Shown here one piece after another: positions 38,033-47,133 of a stretch of DNA of 64,000 nucleotides. The position numbers were made by a program, and so were the translations under genes. The stretch covers positions 1 through 64,000 of the forward strand of contig JADKFA010000009.1 in the NCBI GenBank assembly GCA_016717725.1, in the 5' to 3' direction. How positions within the stretch are numbered: the stretch's first letter is position 1; every line of letters starts with the position of its first letter. Below the pieces are notes generated by a model. That model worked only from the letters and a program-made list of their open reading frames with translations, was not told where the DNA came from and ran no database searches. Origin of the DNA: Bacteroidota bacterium. GTDB taxonomy: Bacteria > Bacteroidota > Bacteroidia > AKYH767-A > OLB10.

Positions 38033-39415
38033 CTATTTCACTCCATACTCCGAAAGCAACCAAGCTAAAGAAGCCATAGCGGCTGCACCCAATTCCAATT
38101 CGCGCTTATTCACTTTATCAAAAGTATCGGTTGCTGCATGATGTAAATCAAAATAACGTTGTGAGTCGGGCATAAAACCGATGAGCAACGTTCCTTGATC
38201 CTGCAGGTGATTAATGTCGGCACCTCCATATCCTTTTCTCCACTCGAATAATAAATAAGGTTCAAACATTTTCTTCCACGACAATGCTTTTAAGATCATC
38301 AACGAATCTCCCTTAAAAGAAAATCCACGAGGAGAAAATCCACCAGCATCACTTTCAATGGCAGCAATTGTTTTTCGCTTATCACTCTTTGCAACTTGAG
38401 CATACTTCTCTCCTCCCTTTCCACCATTTTCTTCATTCATAAAGCCAACAAAACGAATGGTGCGTTTAGGTTTCACATTTAAAGATTTCAAAATATGCAA
38501 TACTTCCATGGCTTGAACAACACCTGCTCCATCATCGTGTGCACCATCACCTAAGTCCCATGCATCTAAATGTCCGCCAATCAAAATTACTTCTTTTGGA
38601 AATTCCGATCCAACAATTTCACCAATCACATTATGTGATAAAGTATCTGGCAACGTTTGAGGTGACATTATAAAACCAAACTGCGCCTTTTTATCTTTCT
38701 TAAGCAAAGCACTCAATCGTTCGGCGCCTAACGTACTAATTGCACAAGCCGGAATTTTTTCAATGAGTTCATCATAACCCATAGCACCAGCATGTGGATT
38801 ATTATCCATCGCCATGGTCATGGAACGAACCACAACTCCTTTAGCACCTAATGCAGCGGCTTTGGATGCAGTGCTGTAACGATATTTAGCAGCTTCTCCA
38901 TAAGCTTCAAACGTGTTGATGAAAGTAGGAATCATAGGATGATTCATAAAAACAATTTTTCCTCGAATCACTTCACTCCCCAAATTTTGCATCTCCTCCC
39001 AATTAGATACTTCTACTACTTCTTCAACTAACCCTCCTTTTGGTGTGGCGATACTGCCTCCTAAAGCGCAGATAGATACCGTAGTTTTTTGATTATTGCT
39101 ATTGATCCATGCTTGCTCCTTAGGACCACGTACCCAATGTGGAACCATTACATCTTGTAAAGTAACCGCATCAACATTTAGTTTCGTTAATTCCATCTGC
39201 ACATAATTTACTGTTTGTGCAGCTTGAGTAGATCCACTTAAGCGACCTCCAATTGAATTACTTAAATAATCGAGCCAGCTATAACACTTACTATTCGTTA
39301 ATGCTTCGTTATAAATTTTACGAATCATGATGGAGTCGTTCTGCTGAGAAAGACCTTTAGCAGCAACGAATAATAAAATGATAAAGAGATATTTTTTTTG
39401 CATTAAATTTTTCAC
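38033..39415 (-). CDS. M28 family metallopeptidase (carboxypeptidase Q-like)
   Basis: A secreted zinc-dependent exopeptidase of 460 residues. Residues 1-23 form a signal peptide (KKYLFIILLFVAAKGLS, then Q); a second ATG four codons in is possible. Zinc ligands and catalytic residues fall in GGHLDAWDLGDGAHDDGAGV (His and bridging Asp), MNEENGGKGGEKY (adjacent Glu pair), ESDAGGFS (Asp) and FDLHHAATDTFD (His). A PA-type insertion lies before that (about 125-240). Similar to eukaryotic plasma glutamate carboxypeptidase. The gene ends with family sequence AAMASLAWLLSEYG. It lies 50 bases after the WecA/MraY gene on the same strand, but its function is in peptide scavenging rather than polysaccharide synthesis. 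Confidence 0.92.
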   Translation of the reverse strand: MKNLMQKKYLFIILLFVAAKGLSQQNDSIMIRKIYNEALTNSKCYSWLDYLSNSIGGRLSGSTQAAQTVNYVQMELTKLNVDAVTLQDVMVPHWVRGPKEQAWINSNNQKTTVSICALGGSIATPKGGLVEEVVEVSNWEEMQNLGSEVIRGKIVFMNHPMIPTFINTFEAYGEAAKYRYSTASKAAALGAKGVVVRSMTMAMDNNPHAGAMGYDELIEKIPACAISTLGAERLSALLKKDKKAQFGFIMSPQTLPDTLSHNVIGEIVGSEFPKEVILIGGHLDAWDLGDGAHDDGAGVVQAMEVLHILKSLNVKPKRTIRFVGFMNEENGGKGGEKYAQVAKSDKRKTIAAIESDAGGFSPRGFSFKGDSLMILKALSWKKMFEPYLLFEWRKGYGGADINHLQDQGTLLIGFMPDSQRYFDLHHAATDTFDKVNKRELELGAAAMASLAWLLSEYGVK

Positions 39416-39465
39416 TTGGAATAGTATCCAACTAGGAAATGCAAAAGTAATGGTTTTAGGAATAT

Positions 39466-40557
39466 TTAAGCCTTTGCTGGTTGTTGATACAATCTTCCCC
39501 CAAGTCGACCATATACATTAGCTAATAAAGACATACTCAATGAATTCATCGTCAGCATACCGAGACATACCGCCAACATCAAGAATAAATTAATATTCAT
39601 TTGAGGGAATAAAACAGCTATAGAAACAAATAACAAATTGAATCCTGTAATCATTAAAGTGGTCATGCGTTTTCCAAAACCTTGTCCAAGAATCATATGA
39701 TGCACATGATTTCGATCGGGATGAAATGGCGAATAGCCAGTAAGTATTCTTATTACAGACACACGAAGCACGTCATAAGCTGGAACAAACAATGCAGCAA
39801 GAATTACTATGGGGGATAATTCAGGAATGCCATTTACATCATGTGCATAATGTTGCATGAGTGCAATGGCTTGTATGGATAAAAGAAATCCCAAAACCAA
39901 GGATCCAGTATCGCCCATAAATATTTTTGCGGGATGGAAATTATAAAAAAGAAATCCGAAAACCGCACCACAAACCGACATCGACAAAAGTGCCATACTC
40001 ACATCTCCCACTTGATAAAACAAAATTCCGAAAATTAAACTTGTTATTAACGTTAGACTTCCTGCTAATCCATCTAACCCATCAATTAAATTTAATGCGT
40101 TAGTAATGGCAATAATGAAGAGGATTGTAGCTCCATAAGAAACGATGATTGGCAATTCTCCTATCGAAAAAAGTCCGAAACCACTTTCAATTCTAAATCC
40201 AGCAGCAATAACTAAGATGGAAACGAAAAATTGAAAAACCACTTTTTTCAATGGAGATAAATCTATTAAATCGTCAAAAAATCCTGTTAAGAATAGTAGG
40301 AACATCGCGCCATAAAGAATATTAAAATTATAGGCCTCTGAATTTTGAACAAAAATTAATGAGCTAATAAATATTCCCGCAAAGATAGAAATGCCACCCA
40401 TGGTTGGAATATTACTGCGATGTCGCTTACGATCATCCGTTTGCTCATACAAATTCCATTTAGCACAAACTTTAATCCAACAAGGGATTAAAATTGCCGT
40501 TGTACACATGGCAACTCCAATGCAAAACAAGATTATTAAAGATTCAGATATTATCAT
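39466..40557 (-). CDS. WecA/TagO-like (MraY family) glycosyl-1-phosphate transferase
   Basis: An inner-membrane enzyme that starts polysaccharide synthesis by moving a sugar-1-phosphate, usually GlcNAc-1-P, from a UDP-sugar to undecaprenyl phosphate. 363 residues with 10-11 helices. Signature motifs: DDRKRHRSNIPTMGGISIFAG at about 42-62 is the polyprenyl-phosphate entry segment (given here in pieces: RHRSNIPTMGG), FFDDLIDLSPLKK, NALNLIDGLDGLAGSLTLI, FMGDTGSLVLGFLL and HPDRNHVHHMIL, the last like the His motif of WecA. It is the last gene of the exopolysaccharide region, 4 bases after the OmpA-domain gene. The surrounding transport and transferase genes support that role. Confidence 0.92.
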   Translation of the reverse strand: MIISESLIILFCIGVAMCTTAILIPCWIKVCAKWNLYEQTDDRKRHRSNIPTMGGISIFAGIFISSLIFVQNSEAYNFNILYGAMFLLFLTGFFDDLIDLSPLKKVVFQFFVSILVIAAGFRIESGFGLFSIGELPIIVSYGATILFIIAITNALNLIDGLDGLAGSLTLITSLIFGILFYQVGDVSMALLSMSVCGAVFGFLFYNFHPAKIFMGDTGSLVLGFLLSIQAIALMQHYAHDVNGIPELSPIVILAALFVPAYDVLRVSVIRILTGYSPFHPDRNHVHHMILGQGFGKRMTTLMITGFNLLFVSIAVLFPQMNINLFLMLAVCLGMLTMNSLSMSLLANVYGRLGGRLYQQPAKA

Positions 40558-40560
40558 TAA

Positions 40561-41715
40561 TTACGGATGCTTCTTTCTTAATACGTGAATTTCGACTCTA
40601 CGGTTATGCTGTTTTTCTTCCTCAGTCGAATTATTTTTCAGTGGCTTTGTATCCCCATAAGCCATCGTTTGAATTTTTTCTGTTGGCATTCCCTTTTTCA
40701 AGAATATGGCTCGCACAGCATCAGCGCGTGCTTGCGACAATTTCATACTTGCAGTTGTATTGCCTTCGTCATTAGTATGCCCTGCTATCACAATAAATAA
40801 ATCAGCATCCCAATAAACTGAATCGAAAGCAGGCTCAATAACATCCAACTTGTAAATTCCATGAACAGTTGAACTGAAAGGTTTAAATTCTATAATTCCA
40901 AAATAAGTTGATGTTTGTATTGTTGAATCCGCATTTACCGAAGCAATCACAGGCTCGGGAGTAACTGTTCTTGTTGAAAGCGTTGAAGTTGCTGGTCCTT
41001 CCATGGGTATTCCATCAGAAACAACTTTTGGAGCTGATTTAACATCAGGTTTCGCTATCACAACATCTGGCACAGCAATGGATTTTTTAGTCATTGCGTT
41101 AGTAGAAATAGGCTCAGGATCCATATTAGATGGAATACCACTACTTACTTTCACTTTTGTTTTATAAACTTGCGATGGACTTACTTTTACAGGAACGGAC
41201 TTGGGTGAAGATTTTAATTTCAATGGAGATATTAATGCGGTCTCTCTTTCTTCCAACGGCAATGAAGAAATAGTTTTTACAGCTCCATTTTTTGGTTGCA
41301 CTTTTGGTAATGAAACATTAATTTGTTTAGGATTTACTTTAGTGACTGCGTTCTCTACATCAGGCAATTCATGACTTTCTAGAGGTAATCCACTTCCGAG
41401 TGATGTTTTAACTTTCGACTTTTTTGGAGCAAGAACAATGTTAGGTATTGATAAACTCTTCGAATTTCTCAACTCTGCTTTAGTTAAATCGATTTTTTCC
41501 TTTTGAGTAATAACTTTTGAAGATGGGTTCTTTGTTTGAGATGTGGTTTTAGATGGTACAGTTGAAACAGGAGGTTTAACAACAGTTCCAATTGATGGCG
41601 TTGGTTTATTTACTGATGGTTTAGTCGTAACAACCGCTTTCACATTAGAAGAATTCGGAGTACTTGACGGTACAGTTTTCTCTTGCGTTTTAGGAGCAGG
41701 AGGATTCGTTGCCAC
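40561..41715 (-). CDS. OmpA-domain protein with Lys/Pro/Ser repeat linker (probable 3' part of PorP-OmpA fusion)
   Basis: The frame opens with a GTG at 41715 and lacks a signal peptide. Residues about 1-255 are a low-complexity Lys/Pro/Ser/Val/Thr linker with an imperfect repeat: GSGLPLE, SSLPLEE, SSGIPSN and SDGIPME each begin a unit of about 45-60 residues. The last 100 residues are an OmpA domain (KLDVIEPAFDSVYWDADLFI, VIAGHTNDEGN, KLSQARADAVRAIF, HNRRVEIHVL). The frame is open upstream to about 41793 with KSKVPTSGPKPSVA, which continues the linker-like KPKSPTS end of the PorP gene in the other frame. The simplest reading is one original PorP-linker-OmpA gene broken by one base near 41750-41756. 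Confidence 0.85.
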   Translation of the reverse strand: MATNPPAPKTQEKTVPSSTPNSSNVKAVVTTKPSVNKPTPSIGTVVKPPVSTVPSKTTSQTKNPSSKVITQKEKIDLTKAELRNSKSLSIPNIVLAPKKSKVKTSLGSGLPLESHELPDVENAVTKVNPKQINVSLPKVQPKNGAVKTISSLPLEERETALISPLKLKSSPKSVPVKVSPSQVYKTKVKVSSGIPSNMDPEPISTNAMTKKSIAVPDVVIAKPDVKSAPKVVSDGIPMEGPATSTLSTRTVTPEPVIASVNADSTIQTSTYFGIIEFKPFSSTVHGIYKLDVIEPAFDSVYWDADLFIVIAGHTNDEGNTTASMKLSQARADAVRAIFLKKGMPTEKIQTMAYGDTKPLKNNSTEEEKQHNRRVEIHVLRKKHP

Positions 41716-41722
41716 AGATGGT

Positions 41723-42760
41723 TTAGGTCCAGAAGTTGGAACCTTCGATTTCGCTTGTCGGTGACTTAGGTTTTGAAGTTGTTTTCTTCTCTATTTCCTT
41801 TTTCTTAGCCAGCTCTTTCTTTGCCTTCGCTTTGGGTATATACGTTAACGTGAGTTCAAAAGCTCCTGGACCACCCGTCACACCGGAAAGATTTACGTCG
41901 TAACTCATTCCTAACATAAAATTATTCCATTGATAGCCTGCATACAAAGCAGCCGCATCTTTATTCCGATACAACAAACCACCTTCCACATTGTCACGAC
42001 CATCTAAAGGAAGTTTAACCATTACTCCACCTATAAGCTCTTTTGAAAATTGCTGTTGTGCAAATAAAAGCATAGGAGTAATAGTGATGGCTTCACTCAA
42101 TACAATGCCGACTCCTGCATTCGCAGTTAATTTTCGTGGAATAATATTATTCTCTTCAATAAAACTTTCTTTAGGTTGATTTATATGCTGTAATGAAATA
42201 CCTGCATAAGGATAAAATTTTTCTTTTCCTGGACGCCCATAAGTCCATAAAAGTCCAGTACCAAAATCTGGACGAGTAAGCTTCGTATATGAAAACGTTT
42301 CGGATGTAGGATTGGTAGGATTGGCTCCTTGGTCAGGAGTATATTGATCATCAAAAGTCATTTTTGATGGATCAAAACTTTTTTGGATTAAACCAACTTG
42401 AAGTCCGGAAGCAATAACACTTTTTCCGATAGAATATCGATATGATATTTGACCGTTCAAAAATAATTGACGAATTCCTGCATCTCCAGATGAATTATTT
42501 ACAAGGTTAGCTCCGAGTCCCACTTTACTCACTTGTTTATCAAAAAATAATCCTTGCGTTTTAAAAGGACTCATCACACTCGACCATTGATTGCGATACA
42601 ACATCGTTAAACGAATATGTTCGACTCCATGTCCGGCTGTGGCTGGATTATACCAAGAAGGAATTCGATGTGCCTGCGTATAATGTGGATCTTGTGCACT
42701 CGCCTTCCATCCTGTCAAACAACAAGAAATTAAAAAGAGATATGTTAAAATATTCTTCAT
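41723..42760 (-). CDS. PorP/SprF family type IX secretion membrane protein
   Basis: An outer-membrane beta-barrel of the PorP/SprF family, 345 residues. The signal peptide is residues 1-22 (LISCCLTGWKASA, then QDPHYTQ). The family start is seen in YTQAHRIPSWYNPATAG and LTMLYRNQWSSV; barrel strands with alternating hydrophobic residues follow, including SYRYSIGKSVIASGLQVG and LLYRNKDAAALYAGYQW. The C-terminus (after about 310) is charged and Lys-rich (KAKKELAKKKEIEKK) and ends abruptly at NFWT. It overlaps the NHL protein gene by 4 bases. In Flavobacterium, SprF is needed to export SprB, a type-B substrate, so this gene probably serves the adjacent type-B protein. Confidence 0.92.
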   Translation of the reverse strand: MKNILTYLFLISCCLTGWKASAQDPHYTQAHRIPSWYNPATAGHGVEHIRLTMLYRNQWSSVMSPFKTQGLFFDKQVSKVGLGANLVNNSSGDAGIRQLFLNGQISYRYSIGKSVIASGLQVGLIQKSFDPSKMTFDDQYTPDQGANPTNPTSETFSYTKLTRPDFGTGLLWTYGRPGKEKFYPYAGISLQHINQPKESFIEENNIIPRKLTANAGVGIVLSEAITITPMLLFAQQQFSKELIGGVMVKLPLDGRDNVEGGLLYRNKDAAALYAGYQWNNFMLGMSYDVNLSGVTGGPGAFELTLTYIPKAKAKKELAKKKEIEKKTTSKPKSPTSEIEGSNFWT

Positions 42761-45696
42761 TTTATTACGGTCACGGGACCTGTCATCTCTTGTTTATTAA
42801 AATTATCATCCACAACAACGATACGATAAACATACGTCCCGTTCATTACTATTTTTCCATTGACGGTTCCATCCCACTGCGGAAGGGAGGCATCTGTAGA
42901 AAATAATAAAGTACCCCACTGATCATAAATTTTCATCACCTCCAGTGTAAATTGTTCACCACGTACTCGAAAAATATCATTCTTTCCATCTCCATTCGGA
43001 GTAAAAGTGGTAGGAATAAAAGCAGGATTATTAGCTCCAGCTGCAACCTTCTTTATTAGCGTATCCGAACATCCTAAGAAATTCTCAATAACCAATATTA
43101 CATCATACGTTCCAGCAACGGGAAAAGTATACGTAGGATTTGTAAGATGAGAAATGTTTCCTTGAATAGAAGTGTCACCAAAAATCCAAGTGATGTAATC
43201 TGGATTTGATGTAGTACATGTGAAATTGACATCGAATTGTCCATTGGAAGCAACAGAGGTATATGTAAAACTTGCTACTGGCAATGCTTTAGCAACAACA
43301 TCAACATCTAAACGATCCGACTTACAGCCAAATGAATTCACTGCTTCGACATAGTAGGAAGTAGTGGTATTTAAAGGTGGTGAAGTAAAACTCAATCCAG
43401 ATGAAAGAAGAGTACCGCCCGTTAATGCGCTATACCATTTATAAGTTACTCCAGTTACCGAAGGCAAGTTTAAGGTAATAGTAGATCCTTTACAGATAGA
43501 AGTATCATTTAAATTAGGAACATCGGGTGTAGGCAATACAGTAACTCGAATAGAATCAGAAAACATCCATGCATTATTTTGCCAAACCCCTACATGATAC
43601 CAGCCATCATCGTATGCATTATATTGTTGCGCATTTTCACCTGCTAAAGGAAGACCATTATAGTACCATTGATTTCCTGTTGGGAAGATGGATTGTAGTT
43701 GAACAAAATTACCATTACAAAAACTAGTAACTCCTTGTGCTGTAAGAATGGTTGACGATGAAATTACAGTCACATTAGCTGGAGCAGATGTAGCAGTACA
43801 TCCATTAGATGAAGTACCAACAACCGAATAATTACCTGTTGAATTTACATAAATACTACTGCCTGTACTTCCATTTGACCAAAGGTAGGCAGCACTACCA
43901 GAGGCTTGCAACAAAACCGAATCACCTTGAAAAAGAATGACAGTTCCATTGGGAGAAATGACTGGGGTGCTTATTGTATATGCAGAAATAGTTTGTACTA
44001 AAGATGTAGCTGTACAACCACCAACACCTGTAACCGTTACTGAATAAGAGCCAGGCCCAACAGAAATGCTTTGTGAAGTTGCACCTGTTGACCATTGGTA
44101 TGAATTCGCAGCAGAAGCTGTCAAGGACGTGCTTTGATTTGGACAAATAGTATCAGATGTAGCTGTAATGGTTGCGACTGGATTACTTTGAACCGTCACA
44201 TTAAATGGGCTTGAGATTCCACTGCACCCTGCGGTATTTGTTACACTCACTTGGTAAGATCCTGCAACATTTACGACTATGGATTGAGTAGTAGCTCCTG
44301 TTGACCACACATAATTTGAACCTGACTGTGCGGTTAGGGTTAAGGCGGCACCGTTACATAATGCCGATCCATTACTACTGGTAACAGTGGGAACAAATGG
44401 AGGAAGAATTGTTATTGAAATATTAGCAGAGATAGCGGTGGCGCCCATTCCATCGATAGCAGAAGAATAAAGTGTATGTGTACCAGCAGATAAATTGGAG
44501 ACTGTGACGGTAGCATTCGATGAACTTCCAACTACTATTGCATTCTCTTTAATCGTGTAATTACTTAAGTTAGATGGGCTGATTTGAAAAATGATTGATT
44601 CACCAAAACATCTTGTAGAGGATCCAACCAAAGAAACAGATAATGTAGTTGAAGATACATTCGTAATTTTTCTTAATAACTGATTTGTGTTATCACCAAC
44701 GTATATTCCCTGATCGATCGTATTAAAACATACTCCTGTTGGATTATTAAATCGAGCTAATGTGGCATTGCCATTCACATCTCCAATATTTCCTGCTAAA
44801 CCAGCATATGTGCTTACTGCTCCAGCCGCATTCAGTTTTCGAATCGTATGATTCAATACATCGGCTACAAAAATATTCCCATTTCCATCGGTACAAATTC
44901 CTGCAGGGAATTTAAATTGAGCATTCAACGCTGGCCCATCTAAGCTTCCTGGAATTCCACTACCTGCGATGGTTGTAACTACACCCAGAGAATTCATTTT
45001 TCGAATCACACTATTCCATTCATCGGCAATGAGAACATCGCCGGCTGGAGTCATACACAATCCATATGGATGATTAAATGTTGCGGTAGCTCCAGTACCA
45101 TCATTCATACCAGAAACAAATACAGTACCTGCCATGGTAGATACTTGTCCATTTTCAATTTTACGTATAGTATGGGTGTTATAGTCGGAAACATAAATAG
45201 TATTTCCATTTGATGTTACAGCAATACCAGCAGGAAACCCAAAGCGAGCTAAAGCGGCAGCACCATTTGTTGTTCCAAAAATTCCTGACCCAGCTAAGGT
45301 AGTAACCATACCTCCGCTATCAATCTTTCGAATTTTATAATTCTTAGTATCCACTACATAAACATTTCCAATAGCATCGCAAGCGATTCCCCATGGTTCA
45401 TTAAATGTAGAAGAGAGTGCAGGGCCGTCTGTACCTCCAACCACACCGGTTCCTGCGTAAGTGCTCACAACTCCTGAAGCATTCACCTTTCGAATTCGAT
45501 GATTAAGTCGATCGGCGATATAAACATTTCCGTTGAGATCACTTGCAACAGCATGTGGTTCATTAAATCGAGCAATGGGTCCAGCACCGTCAACAAATCC
45601 TGATGCTCCTGCACTTCCTGCCACAGTAGTAACTTGTTGTGCTTGCACGCAAGAACACAACAACCACCCTAAAACAAGTAAGTAAAATTTCATCAT
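42757..45696 (-). CDS. NHL-repeat surface protein with T9SS type B sorting domain
   Basis: A 979-residue secreted protein. Signal peptide residues 1-19 (LGWLLCSCVQA, then QQ). Residues about 20-345 hold about six NHL repeats of 50-55 residues with motifs such as TVAGSAGASGFVDG, ARFNEPHAVASDLNGNVYIA and DRLNHRIRKVNASG, forming a propeller. From about 350 to 800 there are Ig-like strands rich in Ser/Thr (GLPLAGEN, SGSNYVWSTGATTQSIV and similar), then a PKD domain at about 805-880 (FTCTTSNPDYITWIFGD, YDVILVIENFLGC). The last 95 residues are a type B (gliding-motility type) C-terminal domain: AFIPTTFTPNGDGKNDIF, MKIYDQWGTLLF, WDGTVNGKIVMNGTYVYRI. It overlaps PorP and the glycosyltransferase by 4 bases each. 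Confidence 0.92.
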   Translation of the reverse strand: MMKFYLLVLGWLLCSCVQAQQVTTVAGSAGASGFVDGAGPIARFNEPHAVASDLNGNVYIADRLNHRIRKVNASGVVSTYAGTGVVGGTDGPALSSTFNEPWGIACDAIGNVYVVDTKNYKIRKIDSGGMVTTLAGSGIFGTTNGAAALARFGFPAGIAVTSNGNTIYVSDYNTHTIRKIENGQVSTMAGTVFVSGMNDGTGATATFNHPYGLCMTPAGDVLIADEWNSVIRKMNSLGVVTTIAGSGIPGSLDGPALNAQFKFPAGICTDGNGNIFVADVLNHTIRKLNAAGAVSTYAGLAGNIGDVNGNATLARFNNPTGVCFNTIDQGIYVGDNTNQLLRKITNVSSTTLSVSLVGSSTRCFGESIIFQISPSNLSNYTIKENAIVVGSSSNATVTVSNLSAGTHTLYSSAIDGMGATAISANISITILPPFVPTVTSSNGSALCNGAALTLTAQSGSNYVWSTGATTQSIVVNVAGSYQVSVTNTAGCSGISSPFNVTVQSNPVATITATSDTICPNQSTSLTASAANSYQWSTGATSQSISVGPGSYSVTVTGVGGCTATSLVQTISAYTISTPVISPNGTVILFQGDSVLLQASGSAAYLWSNGSTGSSIYVNSTGNYSVVGTSSNGCTATSAPANVTVISSSTILTAQGVTSFCNGNFVQLQSIFPTGNQWYYNGLPLAGENAQQYNAYDDGWYHVGVWQNNAWMFSDSIRVTVLPTPDVPNLNDTSICKGSTITLNLPSVTGVTYKWYSALTGGTLLSSGLSFTSPPLNTTTSYYVEAVNSFGCKSDRLDVDVVAKALPVASFTYTSVASNGQFDVNFTCTTSNPDYITWIFGDTSIQGNISHLTNPTYTFPVAGTYDVILVIENFLGCSDTLIKKVAAGANNPAFIPTTFTPNGDGKNDIFRVRGEQFTLEVMKIYDQWGTLLFSTDASLPQWDGTVNGKIVMNGTYVYRIVVVDDNFNKQEMTGPVTVIK

Positions 45697-46889
45697 GCTG
45701 TCGCTGCCTTAGTATTTTTAGTTTTCAATTCAACTGCATGCACATTTTGCTTTGAAATTCCGAAAGTCAATTCTGCAACGGCTTGTGATTCTCCTTTAAA
45801 TGCAGAAAAATACAAAGAAGCAATACGTTGCCAAGCATACTTTTGCATACCGTATTGTTGCATTTCTACTCCCATCTGCGAAAGATCTGTTTCAGAGAAA
45901 AAGGACAATTGTTTTAAAAGTTCTTCTGCATTGCTGAAATAACGTGCGCGATGATTTGTTGTATCTCGATTGTAATCGATACCATAGCTAAGGATGGGCA
46001 ATCCCAAACACATTGCTTCTACTAGACTAGGGTTGGTTCCGCCTGCACTATGTCCGTGTACATAGAATTTTGCATTTGAACGAATAGAATTCAGTTGATC
46101 TTGATCATAGATCGGATCCAACAAATGAATATTCGCATAATTAGAAAACTTAGCTCTTAAATCAACTCCATATTTTCCATGATTCCAAAGACCCACCATT
46201 ACCAATGATTGAAGTGGAGCTCTACTGAAGGCATCCAAAATCATATGAATATTATTCTCGGGTTCAATTCGACTTACATTAAAAGCATAGGGATCCTTTA
46301 AAAAAGGAAATTGTTCAACATGAAAATCAATTAACGGTTGTTTGCTTACGTGATCACCACCATATTCAATTAACCACGTGTCTTTACGCTTGTAACTCTT
46401 ATGGACATACTGCTGAATAACTTTATTATCGGTGATGACAACATCTGCAAAACGGACTGCCATTTTCTCGCTAAATCCCAACACCTTCTTCGCAATCCAA
46501 TTCCATTTTGGGCGCTTCCACTCTTGTCCATCAATATTCACTAAAATCTTTTTACGTGTAAATAATTTCAAAACAGGAAAAAGCATTGCCCCAGAAACTC
46601 CTAATGCCAATACTACATCAGCATGACGAATGGCATGTAAAATAGAAATTATATCATAAATTACACTTTGATATCCATTCGCATTCAGTGGCAGGTAGAT
46701 TAACTTTGCGCCATTAAAAACGGAAAGTCGCTTGGGTGATTTTTCAAAATATTTTCCACTACAATACACTGTGAAATCCACTTCAGCACCTAATTGATCC
46801 ACCAAATGGTGTGTTAAAGTTTCAAATCCGCCATAGCGGGCGGGCAACCCCGTTGTACCAATCACAGCAACACGTACTTTCGACTTCAT
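45693..46889 (-). CDS. Glycosyltransferase with DUF1972 N-terminal domain (GT4)
   Basis: A 398-residue transferase of the rhamnosyltransferase type. It starts with KVRVAVIGTTGLPARYGGFE, the DUF1972 signature, and the GT4 donor half contains FNVSRIEPENNIHMILDAF and EAMCLGLPILSYGIDYNRD with the conserved Glu. Sugar type is not decided by sequence; DUF1972 proteins are often described as rhamnosyltransferases. Its stop overlaps the start of the NHL protein gene by 4 bases, so translation is coupled. A 244-base gap separates it from the upstream glycosyltransferase, so a second promoter for the NHL-PorP-OmpA-WecA group may lie there. Confidence 0.9.
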   Translation of the reverse strand: MKSKVRVAVIGTTGLPARYGGFETLTHHLVDQLGAEVDFTVYCSGKYFEKSPKRLSVFNGAKLIYLPLNANGYQSVIYDIISILHAIRHADVVLALGVSGAMLFPVLKLFTRKKILVNIDGQEWKRPKWNWIAKKVLGFSEKMAVRFADVVITDNKVIQQYVHKSYKRKDTWLIEYGGDHVSKQPLIDFHVEQFPFLKDPYAFNVSRIEPENNIHMILDAFSRAPLQSLVMVGLWNHGKYGVDLRAKFSNYANIHLLDPIYDQDQLNSIRSNAKFYVHGHSAGGTNPSLVEAMCLGLPILSYGIDYNRDTTNHRARYFSNAEELLKQLSFFSETDLSQMGVEMQQYGMQKYAWQRIASLYFSAFKGESQAVAELTFGISKQNVHAVELKTKNTKAATA

Positions 46890-47133
46890 ATTTCTTTGAG
46901 CTCAGCTTATAAATTCGACAATAAATTAGTTCATTTCTGGAGAATGAATTTCCTTTCTTGTACGATAGCTTACAGAGGAAGGTTCTTTCAAATTGAAGCT
47001 GATTTATCTCTCTACCCGAATTCAGTTTGGTTAGACTCAAATTTTAGATAAAAAATATAGATTTCTAAATACACGTTTATCAATATGTTAAAAAAGGTTT
47101 CAGTTATTTGAAAAATAATCTAGTATAAAAACA
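46890..47133. other. 244-base gap in the exopolysaccharide region
   Basis: No protein or RNA gene is visible. The gap is the largest between 39.4 and 60.5 kb on this strand and could hold an internal promoter for the DUF1972 transferase and the T9SS genes. No complete TTTG / TAnnTTTG pair was found on the minus strand. Confidence 0.4.

Noticed and set aside
40494..40775. Open frames on the plus strand across the WecA/OmpA gene junction.
   Set aside because: They are opposite two clear genes and show no domain; they arise from the antisense of helical and low-complexity segments.
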